A program made the position numbers and the translations under genes. Shown here in pieces: positions 7,064-13,744 of a DNA stretch of 13,867 nucleotides (position 1 is the first letter of the stretch; every line of letters begins with the position of its first letter). This DNA comes from Candidatus Dojkabacteria bacterium (GTDB lineage Bacteria > Patescibacteriota > Dojkabacteria > SC72 > JAFGCJ01): assembly GCA_028696915.1 (NCBI GenBank), contig JAQVGB010000023.1, forward strand, positions 1-13,867, written 5' to 3'. Under the pieces are notes generated by a model. The model did no database searches, was not told the origin of the DNA, and was given only the letters and a program-made list of their open reading frames with translations.

Positions 7064-9757
7064 CTACAAAGTCTTTCTGAGCTTCGAAATCATCTCGTCA
7101 AGCAGTCTACAATACAAGCTAAAACCTACCGCACTAACATTTCCATGCTGTTCCCGACCGAGAAAGTTGCCCGCCCCCCTGATCTCCAGGTCCCGCTGTG
7201 CCAGCGTGAAGCCAGACCCCAGCTCTCTCAGCTGATCAATGGCGTCCAGACGCCTTCGAGCTGCATTCCACAGCACGCCGGCACCCTCGAAGGATTGCGA
7301 TTGCCCGAAACCACCCCCAGCTTCCTCCACCGCCGCGTCAGCCTCATCTATTGACGAGCCGGAAAATTTCCGCTCCCGTTCAAGCACAGCCTTCCGCACC
7401 GTTTCCCGCCCCATGCCGCCATGATAAAGAAAATACGCGTGCGCCTGCCGGTCCCCACGGCCAATCCGCCCACGGATCTGATACAGCTGAGAAAGTCCGA
7501 ACATTTCCGCCCGGTCGATAATGAGCGTGTTCACGTTGGGCATGTCAAGCCCGTTTTCAATGATCGTCGTGCAGAGAAGCACATCGTAGCGTCCTTCGTT
7601 AAACTCACGCATGACCTTCCCCAACGTCGCCGGGTCCTGCTGTCCGTGCCCGATCCCGGTACGGACATCGGGAAGCAGTTGAGAAAGCTTCTCAGCAACA
7701 GAGTGTATCGTTCGCACGCGGTTGTGCACATAGTACACCTGCCCGCCTCTTGAAACCTCCGTGCGTATCGCCTCCTCGACACGTTTCCACGTGAACCGCT
7801 CGACGGTGTTCTCAATCGGAAGCCTTCCCTCGGGCGGTGTTGCGATGACCGAAATGTCCCGCACACCGGAAAGCGCCATGTTCAGCGTGCGGGGGATCGG
7901 GGTCGCTGATAACGACAATACTCTCGTTTCCACCCGCATCCGCTTCAATTTTTCCTTTTGTGAAACACCAAATTTCTGTTCCTCATCGACGACAAGCAAA
8001 CCGAGCTGTTTGAAATCGACATCGGAGGACAGGAGGCGGTGCGTCCCAATCACAATATCGACAGAACCTGCCTTTATATCTTCTACGACCTTTTGCGCCT
8101 GGGGGACGGTGAGGAACCGGGAGAGCGCTTCCACACGTATTCCGTGAGGGGCAAAACGATCACTGAACACCCGGTAGTGTTGTTCGACAAGCACCGTGGT
8201 CGGTGCAAGCACCGCTATCTGTGCACCGGAGCGCGCGACCATATATGCCGCCCGCATCGCAACTTCCGTTTTCCCAAACCCAACATCCCCCACGATCACC
8301 CGGTCCATCGGTTTCGTGCTCCTCAGGTCCTCTTTAACATCCTCGATAGCACGAAGCTGATCCTCCGTCTCGGGGAACGGGAATCCTTTCTCAAAATCCG
8401 AGATTTCGATGAGCTGATCGTCGAGCGGCTTGACCTTCGTGACTTCACGGACGGCGTATAATCGAAGTAGTTCTCCGGCAAGTTCCTTGACCGCTTTGGT
8501 CACCCGTGCCTTCACGCGCCGCCATTCCCCGCCACCCAACCTGGTCAGCGTCGGGACCTTTGTGCCGGCGCCAACGTACTTCGTCAGTTTTTTCATTTGA
8601 GACATCGGCACCAGGAGCCGGTCCTTCTGTGCGTACTTGAGGACCAGGTACTGGAGCTCATATCCGTCTTTTTCCTGCACTTCCAGACCGCCGTACAGCC
8701 CAATGCCATGGTCCTCATGAACGATATATTCTCCCGGCCTGATCTGATTGAGGATCAAATCGCCGTACGTTCCTCTTCCCGTATCTTTTGACAGCCGGAC
8801 CGTGCTCCACAGTTCACGGCCGGACAGGCACATCAACTTCATCGATGACGACTCGAACCCGCGCTCAAGGTTTCCGTGCAGGAACTGCATTCCGGGTAAA
8901 CCTTCACGCAATTCTTCAATCGTGTCCGAATGCTCGTCGGTAACAAGCATAGCGCTCCATCCCTCGTCCATGCGGGAGCGGACGTGCTGTTCATCCCATC
9001 TGGCGGGGCGGATGTCCCATTCGATAACGCGGACCATCTGTCTCGCATGTGAAGGAACGATGCCGGTTGCCGCAACGACAACTCGGACAGGATTACCGTA
9101 CGATGCGCCCGCGGCGATTGTGGTGAAAATACCATCTTCGTGCTGTTTTGACGAATCACCTCCGGCCCCGTCCGCAGTTTCATCCGGCCTACCACCCGCC
9201 CGCACCTCTGCCGGGAACACTAATTCGGACAACTCAGAACAGACTTTCCAGGTCAGCGGATCAAGCTCTCCGAGGCGCACCACTGCATCATCTTCGAACT
9301 CAATCCTGACAGGTGAAGGAAATCCAACCGGCCACACGGTCATGATCTCCCCGATCACACTGTACTCTCCGTCACTCCACACCCGTTTGACACGCTCGAT
9401 CCCGGCATCGGCAATTCTCTTGAGGGTTTCGTCGTATGAGGTGTCCACCGCTATCGTGGTGTACCGCTGTGTGCCCGCAAGCGGCTCCAGGACGTCCTGG
9501 GTGAGCGAATCCACGTCGTTGGTGTCTTCCAACACATACCCTACCACCTGACGCTCACCGGTGGCACTTAGCAGAGACACCGCGGTGTGGGCAAGACCGA
9601 TGTCTTCGATCCTCAGCCAGGGAATTGTATTTTCATCAAGAGCTTTTTGAATAGATGCAGCAATATGCTCCCCCGATTGCTCGACGTGGGGGTATGAGGA
9701 TAACGCGCGATATACATTGTGTCCGTTAACGTCCGCTTTCACGTTTTCAAAATTCAA
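7064..9757 (-). CDS. mfd: Transcription-repair coupling factor (short form)
   Basis: ATP-driven translocase that removes stalled RNA polymerase and recruits repair proteins; 897 residues against roughly 1100-1150 in typical Mfd. A reduced UvrB-homology region lies at about 1-178 (SDGEYSVIGEIMTVWPVG, then PVRIEF). The RNA polymerase-interacting domain is at about 335-400 (PGEYIVHEDHGIGLY). The helicase core follows: Walker A GDVGFGKT (490-497), VLAPTTVLVEQH, DEEQKFGV (591-598), SLSATPIPRT, GLDMPNVNT and QLYQIRGRIGR. The TRG region (LGSGFTLAQRDLEIRGAGNFLG, ~846-867) is intact. The protein stops soon after it, lacking the C-terminal D7 domain. About 50 Ala/Glu/Gly-rich residues (about 782-832) are inserted between AYFLYHGG and RRRLDAIDQL. 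The start is TTG at 9755-9757, supported by GAGG 7 nt upstream, and overlaps the pth end by 11 bp, suggesting translational coupling; GTG at codon 6 is an alternative. Confidence 0.94.
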   Translation of the reverse strand: MNFENVKADVNGHNVYRALSSYPHVEQSGEHIAASIQKALDENTIPWLRIEDIGLAHTAVSLLSATGERQVVGYVLEDTNDVDSLTQDVLEPLAGTQRYTTIAVDTSYDETLKRIADAGIERVKRVWSDGEYSVIGEIMTVWPVGFPSPVRIEFEDDAVVRLGELDPLTWKVCSELSELVFPAEVRAGGRPDETADGAGGDSSKQHEDGIFTTIAAGASYGNPVRVVVAATGIVPSHARQMVRVIEWDIRPARWDEQHVRSRMDEGWSAMLVTDEHSDTIEELREGLPGMQFLHGNLERGFESSSMKLMCLSGRELWSTVRLSKDTGRGTYGDLILNQIRPGEYIVHEDHGIGLYGGLEVQEKDGYELQYLVLKYAQKDRLLVPMSQMKKLTKYVGAGTKVPTLTRLGGGEWRRVKARVTKAVKELAGELLRLYAVREVTKVKPLDDQLIEISDFEKGFPFPETEDQLRAIEDVKEDLRSTKPMDRVIVGDVGFGKTEVAMRAAYMVARSGAQIAVLAPTTVLVEQHYRVFSDRFAPHGIRVEALSRFLTVPQAQKVVEDIKAGSVDIVIGTHRLLSSDVDFKQLGLLVVDEEQKFGVSQKEKLKRMRVETRVLSLSATPIPRTLNMALSGVRDISVIATPPEGRLPIENTVERFTWKRVEEAIRTEVSRGGQVYYVHNRVRTIHSVAEKLSQLLPDVRTGIGHGQQDPATLGKVMREFNEGRYDVLLCTTIIENGLDMPNVNTLIIDRAEMFGLSQLYQIRGRIGRGDRQAHAYFLYHGGMGRETVRKAVLERERKFSGSSIDEADAAVEEAGGGFGQSQSFEGAGVLWNAARRRLDAIDQLRELGSGFTLAQRDLEIRGAGNFLGREQHGNVSAVGFSLYCRLLDEMISKLRKTL

Positions 9758-10310
9758 GCACAGACCTCAGCTGACGGATGGCGTCCTGTACCGATTCATC
9801 AAATGTCTGCCGCTCACGTTCGGACATTGTGCTCAACACATACTCGTCTCCGGGAATGCTTCTATCTCCCTCCCGGCTGTCCACGCCGAGCCTGACCCGC
9901 AGGAAATCCTTCCGGCCCAGCACATGTTCGACATTGAGCACGCCGTTGTGAAGGTGCGGTGAAACTTCTTTTTGAATTTTAAACTTGCCCAACGGGATAT
10001 CCAGATCGTCATGCACAACGATCAATTCATCGGAAATTTTTGCCTTCGTTTGGTCGATAACCCCGCGCACCGCCTGGCCGGACAGGTTCATGAATGTCAG
10101 CGGCTTGATAATGACCATTCTCACCATTCCGCCCGACTTCACCTCACGAAGCATGTATTGACCGCCGGTGTCCGATTTCCAGTCATACACATCATACTGC
10201 TTGTCCCAGCCGAGAAATTCACCCAGCTGGTCGACGAACATATACCCCGCGTTATGCCGGGTCCCTTCGTACTTTTTACCAGGATTACCCAATCCCGCAA
10301 CAACAAACAT
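9747..10310 (-). CDS. pth: Peptidyl-tRNA hydrolase
   Basis: Frees tRNA from peptidyl-tRNA that drops off ribosomes; 187 residues, the normal size. Key parts are present: GLGNPGKKYEGTRHNAGY (Asn9, catalytic His19, Asn20), KPLTFMNLSGQAV (Asn75), VVHDDLDIPLGKFKI (Asp101, partner of the His), and LHNGVLNVEHVLG (Asn122) leading to FLRVRLGVD. Just before Asn122 the usual glycine-rich GGSGGHNG loop reads EVSPHLHNG, so the loop glycines are lost while His-Asn-Gly stays. The ATG at 10308-10310 gives the expected short N-terminus (MFVVAGLGNPG). It starts 12 bp after ybeY, with a -10 box right before the ATG, and its end overlaps mfd. Confidence 0.95.
   Translation of the reverse strand: MFVVAGLGNPGKKYEGTRHNAGYMFVDQLGEFLGWDKQYDVYDWKSDTGGQYMLREVKSGGMVRMVIIKPLTFMNLSGQAVRGVIDQTKAKISDELIVVHDDLDIPLGKFKIQKEVSPHLHNGVLNVEHVLGRKDFLRVRLGVDSREGDRSIPGDEYVLSTMSERERQTFDESVQDAIRQLRSVLEF
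9765..9768 (-). promoter_or_regulatory. Shine-Dalgarno site supporting the TTG start of mfd
   Basis: GAGG on the minus strand, 7 nt before the TTG at 9755-9757, lies inside the last codons of pth. Ribosomes ending pth would be in place to start mfd. Confidence 0.5.
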
Positions 10311-10316
10311 GGGAAA

Positions 10317-10325
10317 AGTATATCA
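10317..10325 (-). promoter_or_regulatory. Candidate extended -10 promoter of pth, leaderless type
   Basis: TGA-TATACT on the minus strand matches the extended -10 pattern TGnTATAAT at all but one hexamer base. TATACT (10317-10322) stands 6 nt before the pth ATG. The TGA is at the same time the stop codon of ybeY (10323-10325). An extended -10 box does not need a good -35, and none is obvious. The six bases between box and ATG are TTTCCC, so there is no Shine-Dalgarno site. Confidence 0.5.
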
Positions 10326-10799
10326 CGCGCCTGCGGAAAAGACATCGCGCAGGACCCGCTCCTGTAGAGAAAACATCTCCTCCGTCTGCTCATCACCATC
10401 ACGAAACGAGCGGTCATGGTCCATCCCCCCCAGATGGAGAAGCCCATGCACCAGAACCCGCACAAGCTCTTTCTCGAACACTTCTCCGAATTCCCGGGCA
10501 TTCTTTTTCACCATGCCCGGACTGATCCACACCTCCCCCGCGACCGGTTCGGTCAGCGGGAACGACAAAACATCGGTAGCACGGTCCTCTTGACGGAACT
10601 GCCGGTTCAGCTTCCGGATCTGTGTTCTGTCACAAAGGATAATGTTCACTTCCTGTCCTTGGAGCGTTGAACAGACGGTCGAAACGTGTATCGCAACCGT
10701 TTTGAGGTGTGCCACCAACACCTTATGGGCTGCTGAACAGACGTCCGCCTCACACGGTGTAAATAGAAAAATTTCTAGAGGTTTAATCTTTGCATGCAT
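10323..10799 (-). CDS. ybeY: Endoribonuclease/rRNA maturation factor YbeY
   Basis: Metal-dependent RNase family involved in 16S rRNA 3' maturation and ribosome quality control; 158 residues, typical length. The zinc site HGLLHLGGMDH gives His118, His122 and His128 in the H-x3-H-x5-H pattern. Upstream, LNRQFRQEDRATDVLSFPL (64-82) and GEVWISPG (88-95) match the family's conserved blocks, with Ala in the place of the usual Pro in PTDVLSFP. The N-terminal 45 residues are less conserved and contain several Cys (16, 21, 43). The ATG at 10797-10799 lies 15 bp after the YqeY stop without a visible Shine-Dalgarno site, so it is probably expressed from the upstream transcript. Confidence 0.94.
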   Translation of the reverse strand: MHAKIKPLEIFLFTPCEADVCSAAHKVLVAHLKTVAIHVSTVCSTLQGQEVNIILCDRTQIRKLNRQFRQEDRATDVLSFPLTEPVAGEVWISPGMVKKNAREFGEVFEKELVRVLVHGLLHLGGMDHDRSFRDGDEQTEEMFSLQERVLRDVFSAGA

Positions 10800-10814
10800 A
10801 CCCGGAAAGATCGG

Positions 10815-11258
10815 TTACACTAATACTTCTCTGACGATCCTGCTGACGACCGCCCCGTCCGCCCTACCCTGCAGTTCCTTCATGACCGTTCCCATCACCA
10901 TTCCCATACTTCCGGCTCCGGAAGCACCTGTTTCATTGACGACACGTTCCACAACCGAACGGATCTCGTCCTCGCCAGCTTCCTGAGGGAGGTACTTCTG
11001 GACAACATCAAGCTGTGCCTGTTCGCGCTGAGCAAGGTCCTCCCTGCCCGCTGACGTATACTGCTCGATGGAATCCTTGATCTTCTTTGCTTCGGCAAAG
11101 ACAGCTTTCTTCTCCTCATCTTCAGAAAGGTCCTCACCCTTCGCAATACGTGCGTTCTTGAGGGCGCTCAACACGATCTTGAGAATATCGACGGTAACGG
11201 TATCTCCGGACTTTACCGCAGAAAGCATATCTTTCTGCATGGTGTCAAAAAGAGACAT
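10815..11258 (-). CDS. yqeY: GatB/YqeY domain-containing protein
   Basis: Stand-alone YqeY-type protein of 147 residues, related to the tail domain of the amidotransferase subunit GatB. Matching features are the helical start LFDTMQKDMLSAVKSGD, VTVDILKIVLSALKNA (family: lR.l.sAikn.ei), SIEQYTSAGREDLAQREQAQLDVVQKYLPQ (family: q...aGR.DLa..E..el.il..YLP), and a C-terminal GSMGMVMGTVMKELQGRADGAVV block typical of the tRNA-binding fold. A function in tRNA-dependent amidation is assumed by homology only. The ATG at 11256-11258 was preferred over a longer frame that would overlap rpsU by 55 bp, because family members start at this place and because TATACT lies 8 nt before it. It follows rpsU after 17 bp; this rpsU-yqeY pairing is common in bacteria. 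Confidence 0.93.
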   Translation of the reverse strand: MSLFDTMQKDMLSAVKSGDTVTVDILKIVLSALKNARIAKGEDLSEDEEKKAVFAEAKKIKDSIEQYTSAGREDLAQREQAQLDVVQKYLPQEAGEDEIRSVVERVVNETGASGAGSMGMVMGTVMKELQGRADGAVVSRIVREVLV

Positions 11259-11266
11259 GGGGACGG

Positions 11267-11272
11267 AGTATA
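11267..11272 (-). promoter_or_regulatory. Candidate -10 box of yqeY, leaderless type
   Basis: TATACT (5 of 6 consensus bases) on the minus strand, 8 nt before the yqeY ATG, in the 17-bp gap after rpsU. No good -35 box is seen because the region upstream is rpsU coding sequence. The bases between box and ATG (CCGTCCCC) cannot act as a Shine-Dalgarno site. Confidence 0.4.
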
Positions 11273-11275
11273 AAC

Positions 11276-11479
11276 TTACTTCGACTGCCGCCGTCTGGCC
11301 GCCCTGCGGCGCCGTTTCATTTTCTTCCACTCACGCCGCTTGTCACGGTCGATTGTGGCCGCAATGATCCGATACGCCTTTTCCCTCGCCGTGTCGAGGA
11401 TCTTCTCGCGAAGGACCTCACGGTGAAGGCGTTTTAACGCCATATCGATATTTTCGTTTGCATGTACAATGACTGCCAT
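11276..11479 (-). CDS. rpsU: 30S ribosomal protein bS21
   Basis: Small-subunit ribosomal protein of 67 residues. The order is typical of the family: MAVIVHANENIDMALKRLHR start, EKILDTAREKAY in the middle, a KRREWKKMKRRRR block, then an Arg/Lys-rich tail. The ATG at 11477-11479 was chosen over a longer frame because it gives the standard bS21 N-terminus. A strong promoter lies directly upstream. The gene heads a tight run of translation genes (yqeY, ybeY, pth). bS21 sits near the anti-Shine-Dalgarno end of 16S rRNA, which is of interest here because its own mRNA looks leaderless. Confidence 0.95.
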   Translation of the reverse strand: MAVIVHANENIDMALKRLHREVLREKILDTAREKAYRIIAATIDRDKRREWKKMKRRRRAARRRQSK

Positions 11480-11489
11480 AACGGTGAGG

Positions 11490-11518
11490 ATTATACACAA
11501 ATTCAAGATATGTGGAAA
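11490..11518 (-). promoter_or_regulatory. Strong candidate promoter of rpsU, near-leaderless
   Basis: On the minus strand TTTCCA (11513-11518; 4 of 6 consensus), a 17-bp spacer and a perfect TATAAT (11490-11495) stand 10 nt before the rpsU ATG. The leader would be about 3 nt. No Shine-Dalgarno site lies in the ten bases. This is the best sigma-70-like promoter in the window and probably drives rpsU-yqeY-ybeY and onward. Confidence 0.65.
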
Positions 11519-11556
11519 CAGCTGGCTAAAGAAATAAGCCTCGTCGTCCAATACCG

Positions 11557-13563
11557 CTACTTCTCCTCGTCACTTCGGGCCCTCCGAATCATTCCCTGCT
11601 CCCAACGGCTTCTCCGGCCTTCCTTTGACAACGTAAAGGAGATCTTACTCCTGACCGAAGAAAGGCCACTCGTGAAGCCCTCCACAGCCCCGTCCAGAAG
11701 TCCGAATCGGTAGTACCCGAACCCAAGTGCCACCAGCAGGAACCCCAAACCCACTCTCACCACCGTATTGTCAAAAATTCCTGTTTCCGGAAGGGGTCCC
11801 TCCTCTTCCGGCGGGGCAACATACGGGCCACAGGTCACAAAGATATCTTCGTACGCATGCAGATCCTCCCCGGTCGATAGATGTGCTACCGCATGGTTGT
11901 TCAACTCCTCCCCGAACAGCTCCTCAGGAATACGAACCATATAATGGTATGTCTGGGTCTCTCCCTCCGAAAATTCTCCGGCATCACCTTCAAGATTCCA
12001 CAGGATATCGGTTTCGTCGATCTCGGTGGCTTCCGGTGTCGTTGAAAGGATTCCGTTCGCATCAATTGACGGATCATATGTATCCTGGACATATTCCACC
12101 GTTCCTCCCGCCGCTACGTTTTCCACGGTGATTTCGTAGCTTACCTCGGCATATGCATTCTCCGTGCCCTCTTCATAACAGACGACTGTGCCTTCTTTAT
12201 CGATATCCCAATCGGGATTCACCTCTTCGAGACTGCAGTTTGTAAAAGTCCACCGAAAACCGGAATTTATTCCTTCAGAAAGATTGAGACAATGCTCATA
12301 GTCAAGCCCGCAGTGATCACAGAGACCTGTTGTGCAGATGCCTGCTGATGATGTGACCGGACCTAACATATCGCTATACGGTACTCCCGTCGGAAGCGTC
12401 TGGCTCAGGCTTCGAAGATTTTCAAATCTCACTGCAAACGCACCGTCAGAGGCTACCGTTGTGTTTGGTGCCGAGGTGAATACTCCTGATGCATTTGTAA
12501 CAAGCGATTCAGTTTTAGATTGTGAGCCATGTTTATAAAATGTGATGTTGGCCCCTTCGATCGGGTACGCTTCTCCATTTTCGTCCTGACAGTACACCCC
12601 GCCCTGTACTTGCAGATACTCATATGAAACAGCAGGGCATGCACAGGTTGTATGATTACAGGTCGCCCAGGTACAGGAAGTACCAGCGGGATCACCCACC
12701 TCGCACTGCTCACCGGCGTCGAGAACGCCGTCGCCGCAGAAGGGGTTTTCTTCCTCGCCCTCACAAACCTCCTCAACCCAGTTACAGCCGCTTCCCCAAC
12801 ATAATGAACGACCGCCGTACGAGACATCCAACTGCCATCTCCCGCAGTCAGGTTCTCCTATACTAAATGAATGCGTCCCATCACCGACTTTCTCGGAAGT
12901 GCTCGTGCAACCGACAGAGCAGTTCGTTCCGTGATTTGTTGCGGCATTGTATTCAGAAAGAGTACTAAAAGACTCCCTACACCGGGCAACGCTCAGGCTT
13001 ATCTCACCGCAATTGCGAACCGTAACCGTACAACTTGATCCTCCACCCGTTCCTGTGACACTGCAGTCTCCACCCGGGGTTGTCTGCCCTCCGCATAAAC
13101 AACGACCATCGTTGTACCAACAGCCACTTCCGGAATGGGTCCCGCACTCACTTTCATTATTATTGAAATCGCTACACCTGCAGTCACGTCTCACTACCCC
13201 TCCCTCAGAACACCATGTGCATGTACCTTCGGCTGGATTACAATTTTCGCACGTGAGGTCGCTGGGCGGAGGTTGAGAATCATCGCCATCGTCACCCCCT
13301 TCGCAGGTGCCAGGTTTGGATTGTTCTTCACAATTTGGTTGAGTGAGACACCAACAGATACATCCATCACTTGGTTGACCATACCCTGATGGACACGTGC
13401 ACGTTCCCCCGTTAGGGCAAAGATCCGCCGCCTCGCTTTCCTCCGGCGTCACTTCTTTCTCCTGGCTGATACGCCATGCAAGAAAACCGGCAACCCCGGC
13501 TAACCCCACAAAAATACACAGTGAAGCAATAACGAGAAACTTTTTGCTTATCTGCAGAGCCAA
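11557..13563 (-). CDS. Cysteine-rich LPETG surface protein with N-terminal membrane span
   Basis: Predicted cell-surface protein of 668 residues. Residues 8-30 are a hydrophobic signal/anchor (KKFLVIASLCIFVGLAG). Residues 49-309 hold 34 cysteines plus Gly/Ser-rich links, and include CGDGVLDAGEQC (276-287), a match to the CGDG-x-GEQC type cysteine repeat of many secreted bacterial proteins. Residues about 311-385 look like a beta-sandwich of the carboxypeptidase-regulatory/Cna-B kind (GANITFYKHG...TNASGVF...FAVRFENL). Residues about 450-575 resemble a DUF11-like adhesin repeat (YAEVSYEITVENVAAGGTVE). An acidic Pro/Glu linker leads to LPETG (591-595), a hydrophobic span (about 600-620) and an unusually long, mostly basic tail (about 48 residues). 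The TTG start at 13561-13563 is the best choice: a stop in frame lies 21 bp upstream and no ATG lies between. No sortase gene is in the window. Surface location is well supported; the binding partner is unknown. Confidence 0.85.
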   Translation of the reverse strand: MALQISKKFLVIASLCIFVGLAGVAGFLAWRISQEKEVTPEESEAADLCPNGGTCTCPSGYGQPSDGCICWCLTQPNCEEQSKPGTCEGGDDGDDSQPPPSDLTCENCNPAEGTCTWCSEGGVVRRDCRCSDFNNNESECGTHSGSGCWYNDGRCLCGGQTTPGGDCSVTGTGGGSSCTVTVRNCGEISLSVARCRESFSTLSEYNAATNHGTNCSVGCTSTSEKVGDGTHSFSIGEPDCGRWQLDVSYGGRSLCWGSGCNWVEEVCEGEEENPFCGDGVLDAGEQCEVGDPAGTSCTWATCNHTTCACPAVSYEYLQVQGGVYCQDENGEAYPIEGANITFYKHGSQSKTESLVTNASGVFTSAPNTTVASDGAFAVRFENLRSLSQTLPTGVPYSDMLGPVTSSAGICTTGLCDHCGLDYEHCLNLSEGINSGFRWTFTNCSLEEVNPDWDIDKEGTVVCYEEGTENAYAEVSYEITVENVAAGGTVEYVQDTYDPSIDANGILSTTPEATEIDETDILWNLEGDAGEFSEGETQTYHYMVRIPEELFGEELNNHAVAHLSTGEDLHAYEDIFVTCGPYVAPPEEEGPLPETGIFDNTVVRVGLGFLLVALGFGYYRFGLLDGAVEGFTSGLSSVRSKISFTLSKEGRRSRWEQGMIRRARSDEEK

Positions 13564-13601
13564 CGGCGGACAGTTCCTAATTTACAACCACATCGCCCTT
13601 C

Positions 13602-13631
13602 ATGCTACAACACACCTCACGAAAATGTCAA
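13602..13631 (-). promoter_or_regulatory. Candidate promoter of the surface-protein gene
   Basis: On the minus strand a perfect -35 box TTGACA (13626-13631), an 18-bp spacer and TAGCAT (13602-13607; 4 of 6) lie in the 181-bp gap upstream of the surface-protein gene. The transcript would have a leader of about 30 nt. AGGA 12 nt before the TTG is a poor and distant ribosome site. Confidence 0.5.
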
Positions 13632-13640
13632 AGGCCAAAT

Positions 13641-13655
13641 TCCGGATACACCGGA
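13641..13655. repeat. Short inverted repeat between rseP and the surface-protein gene
   Basis: TCCGG-ataca-CCGGA forms a perfect 5-bp stem with a 5-nt loop. It lies just upstream of the -35 box of the surface-protein promoter and about 90 bp after the rseP stop. There is no T-run right after it on either strand, so it is not a clear terminator; it could be an operator or chance. Confidence 0.3.
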
Positions 13656-13744
13656 CTTCCATCGAAACTCACCCATCACACAGTCGAAAAACGCATCAAA
13701 ACAGCTCAGAAGCAATTCCGTGCACACGCCGCCGGTCCACCCCC

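Noticed and set aside
8748..9551. Plus-strand ORF of 267 codons opposite mfd
   Set aside because: Ser/Thr/Arg/Pro-rich low-complexity translation, fully opposite mfd, with no promoter or ribosome site.
11520..11556. GGCT...AGCC hairpin after the surface-protein stop as a terminator
   Set aside because: The stem is only 4 bp with a 9-nt loop and is not followed by a T-run.
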